DNA of 64,000 bases. Source: Pedobacter africanus (GTDB taxonomy: Bacteria > Bacteroidota > Bacteroidia > Sphingobacteriales > Sphingobacteriaceae). A program made the position numbers and the translations under genes. The notes beneath the pieces were generated by a model that saw only the letters and a list, made by a program, of their open reading frames with translations, did not search any database and was not told the DNA's origin. Shown here piece by piece: positions 37,158-45,969 of this stretch; within the stretch, counting starts at the first letter, position 1; each line of letters opens with the position of its first letter. The stretch lies in contig NZ_FWXT01000001.1 in assembly GCF_900176535.1 (NCBI RefSeq), positions 3,224,001-3,288,000 of the forward strand, written 5' to 3'.

Positions 37158-37188
37158 TTGCATTATAGGATATTATTGTATAGCTTTG
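37158..37188 (+). promoter_or_regulatory. Bacteroidota promoter of the MarR/beta-oxidation operon
   Basis: TTG (37158-37160) is followed after 20 bp by TAGCTTTG (37181-37188), a full match to TTG-N17-23-TAnnTTTG. Transcription should start near 37194, leaving a leader of about 15 nt before the MarR start codon. Confidence 0.6.
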
Positions 37189-37208
37189 TTATGCAAGCAT
37201 AGTATTTA

Positions 37209-37682
37209 ATGAAACAACAGGAAACAATTGATTATTTTTTGAAGGTAGTTTGGCAGAACGTGTCCAATACATACAACCAGATTGCCTCAGGTTTTGGGAT
37301 AACGCAGGCCATTGGCTACGTACTGATCAATATTGACAAAGAGGGGACTGCTGTTTCACAGCTTGCAGCCCTGCTTGGTGTAAAAGCAACAAGTTTGTCG
37401 AGAATGCTAAACAATATGGAAGAACTTGGGTTAATATACCGTGAGGCTTCTGCAGACGATAAGCGTTCGGTTAAAGTCTACCTTACGCCGCTGGGCTACG
37501 AGAAAAGGCACATGGCAAAGGGGGTGGTGATTGCTTTCAACGAATATCTAAACAAGAACCTGAGTACTATAGAAAAAAACAACCTGCTGCTGACCTTGCA
37601 AAAATTGAACAAACTTACATTGGCATATAAAATTCCTGATGAAACGATTATAAACACACCACCTGCAAATCTGGAGAGATAG
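37209..37682 (+). CDS. MarR family transcriptional regulator
   Basis: 157 residues. A winged helix-turn-helix occupies about residues 30-110: ITQAIGYVLINIDKEGTAVSQLAALLGVKATSLSRMLNNMEELGLIYREASADDKRSVKVYLTPLGYE, where the recognition helix and the D-x-R(K)-S wing motif of MarR proteins are visible. Dimerisation helices lie at both ends. It is the first gene of the beta-oxidation operon, 41 bp before the FadN-like gene, so it most likely senses acyl-CoA or fatty acids and controls this operon; that is inferred from position. Bacillus uses a TetR-type FadR for the matching genes, so the regulator type differs here. Confidence 0.85.
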   Translation: MKQQETIDYFLKVVWQNVSNTYNQIASGFGITQAIGYVLINIDKEGTAVSQLAALLGVKATSLSRMLNNMEELGLIYREASADDKRSVKVYLTPLGYEKRHMAKGVVIAFNEYLNKNLSTIEKNNLLLTLQKLNKLTLAYKIPDETIINTPPANLER

Positions 37683-37723
37683 TTTATGATAGCTTCATAG
37701 CCTTTGAAAAAAAATATATTCTA

Positions 37724-40093
37724 ATGAAAATGATGAACAAAAAGATAAATAAAGTAGCGGTACTGGGCTCAGGTATCATGGGGTCCCGTATTGCATGTCA
37801 CTTTGCGAATATAGGGGTGGAGGTGCTTTTGCTGGATATTGCCGCGAAAGATGGAGATAAGAACAGCGTTGTGAATGCGGCCCTGCAAACTGCAGTAAAA
37901 ACAAATCCCTCCCCTGTTTATTCTAAGAAAGTTCTCGCCAAGATTGTGACTGGTAATTTTGAGGATGATATGCCTGGAATCTCGGGTTACGACTGGATCA
38001 TAGAGGTAGTGGTAGAGAACCTGGACATTAAAAAGAAAGTATTTGACCAGGTAGAGCAATACCGCAAACCCGGAACACTGGTCACTTCAAATACCTCAGG
38101 TATCCCTATTCATCTGATGGCAGAAGGAAGGACAGAGGATTTTAAGGCGAACTTTTGCGGGACACACTTTTTTAATCCGCCAAGGTATTTACGTTTACTT
38201 GAAATTATACCAACCCCTTACACCAAACCGGAGTTGGTCAACTTTCTGATGTATTATGGCGATAAGTTTTTGGGCAAAACTACGGTTTTATGCAAAGATA
38301 CTCCGGCATTTATTGCCAACAGGGTAGGCGTTTACTCGATCATGGCATTGCTGCACCTGGTAGAAAAAATGGAACTTACGGTAGAGGAGGTCGACAAATT
38401 TACAGGTCCGGCTCTAGGCCGGCCTAAATCGGCCACCTTCCGCACTACCGATGTAGTTGGTCTGGATACCATGATCAAAGTGTCAAAGGGACTTTATGAC
38501 AATTGTCCTGACGACAAAGCACATGAGTTGTTTAAGCTGCCAGCCTACGTAGAAAAAATGGAGGCCAATAAATGGCTTGGCGATAAGACCGGGCAGGGTT
38601 TTTATAAGAAAACAAAATCTGCAGAGGGCAAGACGGAGATCCTGGCACTTAACCTGAAAACGTTGGAATACCGGCCGCAGGAAAAAGTGAAATCTGCTAC
38701 GCTTGACCTGACAAAGAGCATTGAGAATGTGAGAGACCGCATGAAGGTGTTTGCCAGTGGAAAGGATAAAGCCGCTGAACTGTTCAGGGCTTCTTTTTTC
38801 GGTCTTTTTGAATATGTATCAGACAGGATTCCCGAAATATCCAACGAATTGTACAGGATCGATGATGCCATGCGTGCGGGCTTTGCCTGGGATTTAGGAC
38901 CCTTTGAGGTGTGGGATGCGGTAGGTGTGGCAGAAGCCATTGAGGGTATGAAAAAATACGGGCACGAAGCTGCAGCCTGGGTGCAGGAAATGCTTGCTGC
39001 CGGAAATACTTCTTTTTATAAGGTAGAAGATGGCATCAGGAAGTACTACGATATTCCATCCAAAAGCTATAAAGCTGTGCCAGGTACCGAAGAATTTATT
39101 ATTCTGGATAATTTAAGGTCCAATAAAGTGCTTTGGAAAAATTCAGGCGCTTCTATCATTGATCTGGGCGATGGCATCATCAATGTTGAATTCCATTCGA
39201 AAATGAATACGATAGGTGGTGATACTTTACAAGCCATCAATAAAGCCATTGATATGGCCGAAAAGGATTACAGGGGGGTAGTGATTGGTAACGATGGGGC
39301 TAATTTCTCGGCCGGGGCCAATGTGGGGATGATTTTTATGATGGCTGTGGAGCAAGAGTGGGAAGAGTTGAACATGGCGGTTCGGATGTTCCAAAATACC
39401 TCCATGAGGATCAGGTATTCGTCCATACCTGTTGTAGTTGCACCACATAACTTAACCCTGGGCGGGGGTTGTGAGTTTAGCTTACACGCCGATCATGTGC
39501 AGTTGAACGCCGAGACTTATATGGGGCTGGTTGAATTTGGTGTAGGGGTAATCCCTGGCGGGGGCGGAACAAAGGAATTTGCCCTGCGTGCCTCGGATGA
39601 ATTTAAGGATGATCAGATTGTGCAGGGCGTGTTAAGGGATCGGTTCCTGACTATAGGAATGGCTAAGGTTTCTACCTCTGCGGTCGAAGCATTTGAATTG
39701 GGGTACCTGCAGAAAGATAAGTATTCCATTAGTATGAACCGGAGCAGATTGATTGCAGATGCAAAGGCTAAAGCAATTGAACTGGCTGATGCCGGTTATA
39801 CCAAACCTGTTCAAAGAAAGGACATTAAAGTGCTGGGCAAGCAGGGATTGGGGATTATCTATGCCGGAGCCAATACCATGTACTCGGGGCATTACATTTC
39901 GGAACACGACAAGAAAATCTCTGAGAAACTCGGCTGGGTCATGTGTGGCGGGGATTTGTCTTCTCCAACTGAGGTAACTGAGCAATACTTGCTGGACCTC
40001 GAAAGGGAAGCGTTTTTGTCGCTTTGCGGGGAAAGGAAGACCCTTGAGCGCATCCAGAGTATAGTCACAAAAGGTAAACCGCTTAGAAATTAA
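37724..40093 (+). CDS. fadN: 3-hydroxyacyl-CoA dehydrogenase / enoyl-CoA hydratase, FadN type
   Basis: 789 residues. The NAD-binding hydroxyacyl-CoA dehydrogenase half comes first (VAVLGSGIMGSRIACHFANIGVEVLLLD, then GTHFFNPPRYLRLLEIIPTP and KDTPAFIANRVG), and the crotonase half second (about 480-720: NDGANFSAGANVG near 525 and LGGGCEFSLHADHVQ near 579, the oxyanion-hole elements). This order is the reverse of E. coli FadB/FadJ and the same as Bacillus FadN, which I recall as about the same length. It catalyses hydration and NAD-dependent oxidation in beta-oxidation. The thiolase starts 19 bp later. An internal ATG three codons in is also a possible start. Confidence 0.92.
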   Translation: MKMMNKKINKVAVLGSGIMGSRIACHFANIGVEVLLLDIAAKDGDKNSVVNAALQTAVKTNPSPVYSKKVLAKIVTGNFEDDMPGISGYDWIIEVVVENLDIKKKVFDQVEQYRKPGTLVTSNTSGIPIHLMAEGRTEDFKANFCGTHFFNPPRYLRLLEIIPTPYTKPELVNFLMYYGDKFLGKTTVLCKDTPAFIANRVGVYSIMALLHLVEKMELTVEEVDKFTGPALGRPKSATFRTTDVVGLDTMIKVSKGLYDNCPDDKAHELFKLPAYVEKMEANKWLGDKTGQGFYKKTKSAEGKTEILALNLKTLEYRPQEKVKSATLDLTKSIENVRDRMKVFASGKDKAAELFRASFFGLFEYVSDRIPEISNELYRIDDAMRAGFAWDLGPFEVWDAVGVAEAIEGMKKYGHEAAAWVQEMLAAGNTSFYKVEDGIRKYYDIPSKSYKAVPGTEEFIILDNLRSNKVLWKNSGASIIDLGDGIINVEFHSKMNTIGGDTLQAINKAIDMAEKDYRGVVIGNDGANFSAGANVGMIFMMAVEQEWEELNMAVRMFQNTSMRIRYSSIPVVVAPHNLTLGGGCEFSLHADHVQLNAETYMGLVEFGVGVIPGGGGTKEFALRASDEFKDDQIVQGVLRDRFLTIGMAKVSTSAVEAFELGYLQKDKYSISMNRSRLIADAKAKAIELADAGYTKPVQRKDIKVLGKQGLGIIYAGANTMYSGHYISEHDKKISEKLGWVMCGGDLSSPTEVTEQYLLDLEREAFLSLCGERKTLERIQSIVTKGKPLRN

Positions 40094-40112
40094 GCATTAA
40101 AAAGATATAGAA

Positions 40113-41291
40113 ATGCAGGAAGCATATATTATAGCAGGATATCGTACCGCAGTGGGCAAGGCCCCGCGTGGGGTATTTCGTTTCACAAGGGCCGATGATC
40201 TGGCTGCAGATGTGATCAGGCACCTGGTGGCAACTGTGCCGAACCTGAATAAAGAACAGATTGATGATGTGATTGTAGGTAATGCGACCCCGGAAGCAGA
40301 GCAGGGGCTAAATATCGCCAGGATGATCTCGCTGATGGGCCTGGATACAGATAAAGTTCCGGGCGTAACGGTAAACCGTTACTGCGCATCTGGCCTGGAG
40401 ACAATAGCAACGGCTGTGGCGAAGATCAGGAGTGGAATGGCTGATTGTATCATTGCTGGGGGAGTCGAGGTCATGTCGGGCATGCCGTTCGGGGGATGGA
40501 AAATTGTTCCTAATGCCGAAGTAGCCAGGGTGAACCCTGATTGGTACTGGGGTATGGGCTTAACTGCAGAAGCTGTGGCTAAAGAATACAATGTAAGCAG
40601 GGAAGATCAGGATGTGTTTGCGTATCAATCGCACCAGAAGGCAGTTGATGCCATTAAAAACGGGCATCTGAAAGCAGGGGTATTGCCCATTACGGTAAAT
40701 GAAAACTATCTGGATGCAGATATGAAGAAGAAAACGCGCAGTTACGTAGTGGACACAGACGAGGGGCCAAGAGCAGATACCTCTATAGAAAAACTGGCTA
40801 AGCTGAAACCGGTATTTGCTGCCGATGGATGTATTACCGCTGGTAACTCTTCGCAAACTTCTGACGGGGCAGCTTTTGTACTGGTGGTTTCTGAAAAGAA
40901 AATGAAGGAACTGGGGGCAGAGCCCATTGCCAGGCTGGTGAGTTATGGTATTGCAGGTGTACCACCCCGGATTATGGGAATCGGGCCAATTTATGCCATT
41001 CCAAGGGCGCTGGAGCAAGCGAGGATGACGCTGGATCAGATAGAATTGATAGAACTGAATGAAGCCTTTGCTTCACAGTCCTTGGCTATTGTAAGAGAGC
41101 TGAACCTAAACCCGGAAATTTTGAATGTAAATGGAGGGGCAATTGCTCTTGGACATCCATTGGGCTGTACCGGGGCTAAATTGTCCGTGCAATTATTTAA
41201 TGAATTGAAAAGAAGAAACCAGAAATACGGCATGGTAACCATGTGTGTGGGTACCGGACAAGGTGCTGCGGGTATTTTTGAAGTGTATTAA
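40113..41291 (+). CDS. fadA: Acetyl-CoA C-acyltransferase (thiolase)
   Basis: 392 residues, normal thiolase length. The acyl-accepting cysteine is C91 in NRYCASGLETIATA, the base histidine is H348 in GGAIALGHPLGCTGA, and the second cysteine is C378 in VTMCVGTGQG; all are intact. The N-terminus AYIIAGYRTAVGKAPRGVFR is typical of degradative thiolases. It releases acetyl-CoA in the last step of each beta-oxidation round. It lies between the FadN-like and acyl-CoA dehydrogenase genes with gaps of 19 and 38 bp, supporting one operon and a degradative rather than biosynthetic role. Confidence 0.92.
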   Translation: MQEAYIIAGYRTAVGKAPRGVFRFTRADDLAADVIRHLVATVPNLNKEQIDDVIVGNATPEAEQGLNIARMISLMGLDTDKVPGVTVNRYCASGLETIATAVAKIRSGMADCIIAGGVEVMSGMPFGGWKIVPNAEVARVNPDWYWGMGLTAEAVAKEYNVSREDQDVFAYQSHQKAVDAIKNGHLKAGVLPITVNENYLDADMKKKTRSYVVDTDEGPRADTSIEKLAKLKPVFAADGCITAGNSSQTSDGAAFVLVVSEKKMKELGAEPIARLVSYGIAGVPPRIMGIGPIYAIPRALEQARMTLDQIELIELNEAFASQSLAIVRELNLNPEILNVNGGAIALGHPLGCTGAKLSVQLFNELKRRNQKYGMVTMCVGTGQGAAGIFEVY

Positions 41292-41329
41292 TTTAAGCAG
41301 GATTGACGACTGCATTATAATGGAATAAA

Positions 41330-43120
41330 ATGGAAACTACAGACAAAAAGACTATTAAAGGGGGCGAATTTTTGATTACTGAGACTGCCTTCCAGGATGT
41401 ATTTATTCCTGAAGAATTTGATGAGGAGCAAAATATGATTGCTCAGACCTGTCGTGATTTTCTGGCGGCAGAGGTGTATCCTAACCTGGACAGAATAGAT
41501 GCCCAGGAAGAGGGTTTGATGCAGTCGCTGATGGATAAGGCAGGTGAGCTGGGTATTTTAGGCGTATCTATCCCTGAAGAATATGGTGGCTTTGGCAAAA
41601 ACTTCAACACTTCTATGCTTGTGGCCGATGTAATTGGTGCAGGACATTCTTTTGCCGTTGCCCTATCTGCGCACACTGGTATTGGGACTTTACCTATATT
41701 GTACTATGGTACTCCGGAACAGAAAAGCAAATATATTCCTAAGCTAGGCACCGGAGAATGGAAAGCGGCCTATTGCCTGACTGAGCCGAACTCCGGTTCA
41801 GATGCCAACTCGGGGAAAACGAAAGCAAAGTTATCGGCAGATGGCAAACATTATGTGATCAACGGTCAGAAAATGTGGATCACTAATGGTGGGTTCGCAG
41901 ATGTATTTATCGTTTTTGCCAAAATTGATGACGACGCAAACTTAACAGCATTTATTGTTGAACGTGAGTTTGGGGGAATTACGATGAACCCTGAAGAACA
42001 TAAAATGGGAATTAAGGGTTCTTCTACACGCCAGGTGTTTTTTAATGATTGCCAGGTACCGGTAGAAAACATGTTGTCGGAACGTCAGAATGGATTTAAG
42101 ATTGCTGTAAATATTCTGAATATCGGCCGTATTAAACTGGCCGCTGCCGCCATAGGCGCATCGAAAGCCGTAATTGACACCGCAGTAAACTATTCAAATG
42201 AACGTATCCAGTTTGACCGTCAGATTTCTAAGTACGGGGCAATAAGATACAAGCTGGCCGAAATGGCTACTAAGGTTTATGCGGTGGAGTCGGCAAATTA
42301 TCGTGCCGGTCAGAATATCGATGATGCCTATGATGCCTTGGTTGCAGGTGGCATGGATGCAGGTAAGGCCAAACTGAAATCAACAGAGCAGTTTGCGGTT
42401 GAGTGTGCCATATTGAAAGTATGGGGCTCGGAAGCATTGGATTATGTGGTAGACGAAGGCGTGCAGATTTACGGCGGTATGGGATTCTCTGCTGATGCAC
42501 CAATGGATAGGGCCTATCGTGATGCAAGGATCAACAGGATATTTGAAGGAACCAATGAGATCAACAGGTTGCTTACCGTAGACATGATGCTGAAGCGTGC
42601 GATGAAAGGTGAGCTGGACCTGATGACTCCCGCTACTGCCGTGGCTGCTGAACTAATGTCTATACCTGATTTTGGTGAAGAAGATACCACACTTTTTGCT
42701 GCTGAGAAGAAAATCATCAGGAACCTGAAGAAAGCAACACTCATGGTTGCCGGGGCCGCTGTGCAGAAACTGATGATGAGTTTATCCAAAGAGCAGGAAA
42801 TATTGATGAACATCGCAGATATGGCCAGCTATGTTTATGTTGCAGAATCAGCCATGCTGAGAACTGAAAAACTGGTAAACATGCGTGGAGAGCCGGCTTG
42901 TGAAGGACAGCTGAACATGATGCGTATTTATCTGGTGGAAGCAGTCGATGCTGTTCAGAAAGCAGGAAAAGAAGCATTATGGGCTTTTGCAGAGGGCGAT
43001 GAGCAGCGGATGATGATGGTTGGCCTGAAGCGTTTTACGAAAATGGATGCCTTTAATGTGAAAGAAGCCCGTCAGAAAGTTGCGCAGCAGCTGATAGCCG
43101 CCAATAAATATTGCTACTAA
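41330..43120 (+). CDS. fadE: Acyl-CoA dehydrogenase, FadE type with extended C-terminus
   Basis: 596 residues. The acyl-CoA dehydrogenase core covers about residues 30-420: GILGVSIPEEYGGFG, YCLTEPNSGSDANSGKTKA (flavin/substrate site), MWITNGGFADVF, and YGGMGFSADAPMDRAYRDARINRIFEGTNEINRLL holding the expected catalytic Glu and FAD contacts. About 170 extra C-terminal residues form a helical extension, as in Bacillus FadE and VLCAD-like enzymes. It performs the first oxidation of beta-oxidation; its electron partner ETF is not in this window. Last gene of the operon, followed by a hairpin terminator. Confidence 0.92.
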   Translation: METTDKKTIKGGEFLITETAFQDVFIPEEFDEEQNMIAQTCRDFLAAEVYPNLDRIDAQEEGLMQSLMDKAGELGILGVSIPEEYGGFGKNFNTSMLVADVIGAGHSFAVALSAHTGIGTLPILYYGTPEQKSKYIPKLGTGEWKAAYCLTEPNSGSDANSGKTKAKLSADGKHYVINGQKMWITNGGFADVFIVFAKIDDDANLTAFIVEREFGGITMNPEEHKMGIKGSSTRQVFFNDCQVPVENMLSERQNGFKIAVNILNIGRIKLAAAAIGASKAVIDTAVNYSNERIQFDRQISKYGAIRYKLAEMATKVYAVESANYRAGQNIDDAYDALVAGGMDAGKAKLKSTEQFAVECAILKVWGSEALDYVVDEGVQIYGGMGFSADAPMDRAYRDARINRIFEGTNEINRLLTVDMMLKRAMKGELDLMTPATAVAAELMSIPDFGEEDTTLFAAEKKIIRNLKKATLMVAGAAVQKLMMSLSKEQEILMNIADMASYVYVAESAMLRTEKLVNMRGEPACEGQLNMMRIYLVEAVDAVQKAGKEALWAFAEGDEQRMMMVGLKRFTKMDAFNVKEARQKVAQQLIAANKYCY

Positions 43121-43142
43121 GAAACAATTCATAATTAAACTG

Positions 43143-43173
43143 AGCGCCCATGATTGATTTATGGGCGTTTTTT
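43143..43173 (+). terminator. Intrinsic terminator of the beta-oxidation operon
   Basis: CGCCCAT (43145-43151) pairs with ATGGGCG (43161-43167) around a 9-nt loop, followed by TTTTTTA. The stem is short but the T-run and position fit a terminator. Confidence 0.75.
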
Positions 43174-43206
43174 ATTGGGCCTGTAATTGTTAAAATTGGT
43201 TAAAAA

Positions 43207-43237
43207 TTGTTCCATGAGCAATAAAAGACTATTTTTG
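43207..43237 (+). promoter_or_regulatory. Bacteroidota promoter of the FKBP lipoprotein pair
   Basis: TTG (43207-43209), a 20-bp spacer, then TATTTTTG (43230-43237): a full consensus match. The predicted transcript start is near 43243, practically at the ATG at 43244, so the message may be leaderless or almost so. Confidence 0.55.
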
Positions 43238-43243
43238 TGAATT

Positions 43244-43750
43244 ATGTTAAAAACCAGTGCTTTGTTGGGAGGTGTTTTTATTGCAGGTATGTTTGCGGCC
43301 TGCGAAAAACCAGCACCTTATGATGAAGCAGGGCAGGCGTTGATAGACGATGCGATCATTGTGAAATATATGAAAGACAGCAATGTTGTAGCGACAAAAG
43401 ACCCCTCTGGTTTGTATTATAACCTGATCAAAACAGGTAAAGATGAAGTTAATCCAACCGATACGGCATGGGCCCTTTATACGGCCAGGATCCTGAAGGA
43501 CACGATAGATTTTGACAAAAGCTTGGATACCACATTTAAGTTCAATACGCCCGGCTATTTTATGGGATGGAAAAGAGGAGTGGAACTGGCCAAAGTGGGA
43601 GGCAAGGTACGGTTGCTGATCCCTTCTACACTGGCTTATCAAAACAGGGCCGTTTCTATAGTAAAAACCATCCCCCCAAATTCAATATTAGATATCACAT
43701 TAGAAATACTTTCTGTAAATAAAGACCCCAAATCACGAAAAAATGATTAA
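43244..43750 (+). CDS. FKBP-type peptidyl-prolyl isomerase-like lipoprotein
   Basis: 168 residues. A short signal with lipobox FAAC (Cys at residue 20) predicts lipid anchoring. The rest aligns by eye with one FKBP domain: FDKSLDTTFKFNTPGYFMGWKRGVELAKVGGKVRLLIPSTLAY and IPPNSILDITLEIL give the strand-helix-strand core and the closing strand. The usual 'FDSS' and 'YG' parts are altered (FDKS, YQ), so isomerase activity is uncertain. It overlaps the next gene by 8 bp. Such lipoproteins are thought to help folding of exported proteins in the periplasm or outer membrane. Confidence 0.78.
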   Translation: MLKTSALLGGVFIAGMFAACEKPAPYDEAGQALIDDAIIVKYMKDSNVVATKDPSGLYYNLIKTGKDEVNPTDTAWALYTARILKDTIDFDKSLDTTFKFNTPGYFMGWKRGVELAKVGGKVRLLIPSTLAYQNRAVSIVKTIPPNSILDITLEILSVNKDPKSRKND

Positions 43751-44642
43751 AAAATTATCATTATATACTTTTGCTTTATTAGGCACTTTAGTTCTTTTCA
43801 ATTCCTGTAAAAAAGAGTACGAATCTGTTGAAACTCTGGACACGCGTTCGATAAAAGAATATCTTGCTAAAAATAATATTCCGGAAAACATGGATCCTTC
43901 AGGTTTTTATTATCAGATTATTAACCCGGGTACAGGTGCTGCAGTAGCCAATACCGATTCTGTGTATTATACTTACGATTTTAAACATGCCGATGGGACC
44001 AGCATTACAAAAAACGGGGACTACACTATTCCAGGGACGTTTTTAGGCTATACCGACCGTTTTAGCTTTTTGACCATACCCGCAGTCAGGATTACTTTAG
44101 GTAAATTGAAGAAAGGTGGCGCCGCAAGGGTAATTTTACCTTCAAGGATGGCTTTTGGAAAAAACGGCCTAACCGCTTTGGGAGTTGAATCTAACGAGAT
44201 CATTGTGATTGACCTGACCCTGCCCTTGTTCAATAACCAGGTAGAAGTAGATAATTTCCTGATCAATAAATTCATAACAGCAAATAGCTTGCAGGTTACA
44301 ACTGATCCTACTCGTGTGCGCTACATCATTTCAGCCGAAGGTACAGGGAAAACTGATCTGAAAGAGACTTCAAAAGTAAATGTAAAATATACAGGAAGGT
44401 TTTTAAACGGGACCACATTTGATTCCAGTACGGATGGTGTGACCTTTACGCTGAACGAATTGATACCTGGATGGTATAAAGTGATGCCGGGAAAAATTGG
44501 TACGGGTGGTAAAATCAGGCTCATCATACCTTCTGATTTAGGTTATGGGCAATCTTCACAAACTGATGGGATGGGAACGGTTACCATTCCTGGAAATTCC
44601 TGCCTGGATTTTGACATAGAGATTGTAAGTATTACAAACTAA
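43743..44642 (+). CDS. FKBP-type peptidyl-prolyl isomerase lipoprotein with two FKBP-like domains
   Basis: 299 residues. Signal plus lipobox FNSC (Cys at residue 22) predicts a lipoprotein. A first, diverged FKBP-like domain spans about 45-165 (GTFLGYTDRFSFLTIPAVRITLGKLKKGGAARVILPSRMAFG). A second, canonical one spans about 200-299 (VNVKYTGRFLNGTTFDSSTDGVTFTLNELIPGWYKVMPGKIGTGGKIRLIIPSDLGYG ... CLDFDIEIVSI). The second domain keeps the FDSS and GYG elements, so it is the likely catalytic one. It is translationally coupled to the preceding FKBP gene and ends 2 bp from the convergent photolyase gene. Confidence 0.85.
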   Translation: MIKKLSLYTFALLGTLVLFNSCKKEYESVETLDTRSIKEYLAKNNIPENMDPSGFYYQIINPGTGAAVANTDSVYYTYDFKHADGTSITKNGDYTIPGTFLGYTDRFSFLTIPAVRITLGKLKKGGAARVILPSRMAFGKNGLTALGVESNEIIVIDLTLPLFNNQVEVDNFLINKFITANSLQVTTDPTRVRYIISAEGTGKTDLKETSKVNVKYTGRFLNGTTFDSSTDGVTFTLNELIPGWYKVMPGKIGTGGKIRLIIPSDLGYGQSSQTDGMGTVTIPGNSCLDFDIEIVSITN

Positions 44643-44644
44643 AG

Positions 44645-45949
44645 CTATTCCTGCAGGGCTTCTTTAAATATCCTCAGGGCCCTTTCCCTTGCAAAAGCAT
44701 GTTCAACAATAGGTTGTACATGCTTTTGTTGTTTGATCTCAGGTACCCAATGGTGGATGTATTTATTGTCAGGGTCGAACTTTTTGGCTTGCAATTCGGG
44801 GTTAAAGACCCTGAAATAGGGTGCTGCATCGTTGCCGCATCCGCATGCCCATTGCCAGCCACCCACATTGCTGGCCTGTTCGTAATCAAGCAGTTTTTCT
44901 GCAAAGTAAGCTTCGCCCCAGCGCCAGTCTATAAGCAGGTGTTTGGTCAAAAAGCTGGCCGTTACCATGCGTACGCGGTTATGCATGTAGCCGGTTTGAT
45001 TGAGCTGCCGCATTCCGGCGTCTACCAGTGCATAGCCGGTGTTGCCGTTGCGCCATTTTTCGAAATCAGATTCGTTATTGATCCATTTGATCCTGTCATA
45101 AGCAGGTTTGAAAGACTGATAAATAGTATTAGGAAAGTGCCAGAGTATCATCATATAAAATTCCCGCCAGGCCAGTTCTGATAACCATTTTTCGGCCTTT
45201 TGGTTCAGTGCGTGTGCCACTGCCTGTCGGATGCTGATGGTGCCAAACCGAAGGTGCAGGCCGATATGTGTTGTTGCATCTTCGGCTGGGAAATCTCGTT
45301 TTTGCTCGTATGCTGTCAGCTTACCGCTGAAATTTTTGCCCGGGAATTTCAACTGAGCTTTCTCGAAGCCGAGCGCTGATAGGTTGGGAATAGGGAGTTG
45401 CTTCCTTTTCAGTAAATTACCGAGGTACTTATGTACAGGATAGGGTTTGATGTAAAATGGTTTTAGTTGCTGCTGCCATTGCCGAAAATAGGGGCTGAAT
45501 ACCGTATAAGGTTTGCCATCAGCTTTTGTAATTTCGTTTTTCTCAAAAATTACCTGGTCTTTAAATGTTTCAAACCCGATATTTTCTGAACGCAGGTATT
45601 CGGCCAGGTTATCGTCACGCTCCCGGGCATAAGGTTCATAATCGTGATTGGCATATATTGCTTTAACCTGGTAGGTGTTTAGTACATCTGCCCATGCCGC
45701 TTCTGGTGTTCCATGCTTGATTTCAATCGCCGAATTGTAGTCTTTCAGCTTTTCATTAAGTGCTTCAAGGGTTTGGTGGATGAAGCTGACACGCGCGTCT
45801 TGCCTGTTGCAAAGTTTCTTTAGGATGTTTGTATCAAAAATGAAGAGCAGCAATACCGGATAGTTGCCTTTAAGGGCATGATAAAGTGCTGCATTGTCGT
45901 CAATTCTTAGGTCTCTGCGTAGCCAGCAGATGCTGATTTCTGTTTTCAT
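44645..45949 (-). CDS. phrB: Deoxyribodipyrimidine photolyase / cryptochrome family protein (class I CPD type)
   Basis: 434 residues, slightly shorter than E. coli PhrB. An N-terminal Rossmann photolyase domain (ISICWLRRDLRIDDNAALYHAL) precedes the FAD-binding helical domain: SELAWREFYMMILWHFP, GMRQLNQTGYMHNRVRMVTASFLTKHLLIDWRWGEAYFAEKLLDYE and GGWQWACGCGNDAAPYFRVFNPELQAKKFDP. The Met in MHNRVRM and the Trp in GGWQW, which contact the dimer in CPD photolyases, are present. It should split UV-made pyrimidine dimers using blue light. It follows the TIGR01777 gene by 20 bp in one operon. A signalling cryptochrome is less likely but not excluded. Confidence 0.87.
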   Translation of the reverse strand: MKTEISICWLRRDLRIDDNAALYHALKGNYPVLLLFIFDTNILKKLCNRQDARVSFIHQTLEALNEKLKDYNSAIEIKHGTPEAAWADVLNTYQVKAIYANHDYEPYARERDDNLAEYLRSENIGFETFKDQVIFEKNEITKADGKPYTVFSPYFRQWQQQLKPFYIKPYPVHKYLGNLLKRKQLPIPNLSALGFEKAQLKFPGKNFSGKLTAYEQKRDFPAEDATTHIGLHLRFGTISIRQAVAHALNQKAEKWLSELAWREFYMMILWHFPNTIYQSFKPAYDRIKWINNESDFEKWRNGNTGYALVDAGMRQLNQTGYMHNRVRMVTASFLTKHLLIDWRWGEAYFAEKLLDYEQASNVGGWQWACGCGNDAAPYFRVFNPELQAKKFDPDNKYIHHWVPEIKQQKHVQPIVEHAFARERALRIFKEALQE

Positions 45950-45969
45950 GTAGATTTATAGCCTCAAAT

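Noticed and set aside
40560..41018. 152-codon frame opposite the thiolase gene
   Set aside because: The thiolase keeps all three catalytic residues on the + strand; the antisense frame resembles no protein family.
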